Made by a program: the position numbers and the translations under genes | Shown: positions 63,943-64,000 of the stretch, in pieces | Layout of the letters: each line of letters begins with the position of its first letter | How positions within the stretch are numbered: position 1 is the stretch's first letter | Assembly (NCBI RefSeq): GCF_013402915.1 | Contig: NC_050719.1 | Coordinates: forward strand, 62,001-126,000 | Direction of reading: 5' to 3' | Origin: Zygotorulaspora mrakii | Taxonomy: Eukaryota; Ascomycota; Saccharomycetes; Saccharomycetales; Saccharomycetaceae | DNA: 64,000 nucleotides | Notes under the pieces: model-generated | What the model was told of the DNA's origin: nothing | The model's database searches: none | What the model saw: the letters and a program-made list of their open reading frames with translations, nothing else

Positions 63943-64000
63943 TGTATTATCGCATTCGGGTGATTGAGAGGGCTGCCCACTTTTATCGAAGTATTCAACC

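Overview
This is a piece of a budding-yeast (Saccharomycetaceae) chromosome. It has compact intron-less genes on both strands, TATA boxes and poly(dA:dT) tracts, a Pol III tRNA gene, and protein after protein matching Saccharomyces cerevisiae genes. The gene order shows the kind of yeast. One chromosome here interleaves genes that S. cerevisiae carries on two chromosomes: the left arm of III (SPB1, PBN1, POF1, EMC1, MGR1, GID7, ATG22, LSB5, MXR2, STE50, RRP7, HIS4, BIK1, FUS1) and the right end of IV (QCR7, CAB1, KRE28, RBA50, SNA2, AGE1, SPS1, URC2, GRH1, EMI1, SDH7). Pairs that are duplicates in S. cerevisiae occur once here (LRE1/HLR1, APA1/APA2, SPS22/SPS2, PDI1/EUG1, GLK1/EMI2, SRO9/SLF1, GFD2/YDR514C, GRX1/GRX2, AGP1/GNP1). 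That is the signature of a yeast that did not go through the whole-genome duplication, such as Zygosaccharomyces, Torulaspora, Lachancea or a relative. I cannot name the species. Gene identifications rest on family recognition from memory, motifs and synteny, not on a search.

Layout. 1-9.5 kb: the 3' part of SPB1, then PBN1, LRE1, QCR7, Ap4A phosphorylase, pantothenate kinase CAB1 and kinetochore KRE28. 9.5-10.4 kb: a gene-free kilobase that may hold a non-coding RNA. 10.4-14.3 kb: RBA50, SNA2, a solitary DCG1 in a GC-rich island, and a tiny GPI cell-wall protein gene. 14.7-23.9 kb: four same-strand genes AGE1, SPS1, SPS22/SPS2 and URC2; the two sporulation genes carry Ndt80-type promoter sites. 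23.9-31.9 kb: five genes on the minus strand, POF1, EMC1, MGR1, PDI1 and GRH1, largely concerned with ER, mitochondrial and secretory protein handling. 31.9-36.5 kb: glucokinase with a site-rich promoter, then a 2.3 kb gap holding a long degenerate inverted repeat (probably LTR relics) and tRNA-Val(AAC). 36.5-47.2 kb: GID7, ATG22, SRO9, a GFD2-family exonuclease-fold gene, a repeat-bearing GPI adhesin-like gene and a glutaredoxin with two starts. 47.5-56.6 kb: LSB5, MXR2, EMI1, STE50, RRP7, SDH7, HIS4 and BIK1. 57-64 kb: a PRY/CAP secreted protein where S. cerevisiae has RNQ1, FUS1 behind a pheromone-response array, and an AGP1/GNP1 amino-acid permease.

Most genes are independently transcribed housekeeping genes. 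Functional threads can still be followed: mating (STE50, BIK1, FUS1), sporulation (SPS1, SPS22, EMI1), glucose and starvation response (GLK1, GID7, ATG22, DCG1), ER folding (PDI1, EMC1, PBN1, GRH1) and ribosome biogenesis (SPB1, RRP7). I found no wholly new multigene system. The best leads are the inverted repeat beside the tRNA gene, the 18-bp pheromone-site array of FUS1, the possible snoRNA gap, the GC-rich DCG1 island and the lineage-specific surface-protein genes.
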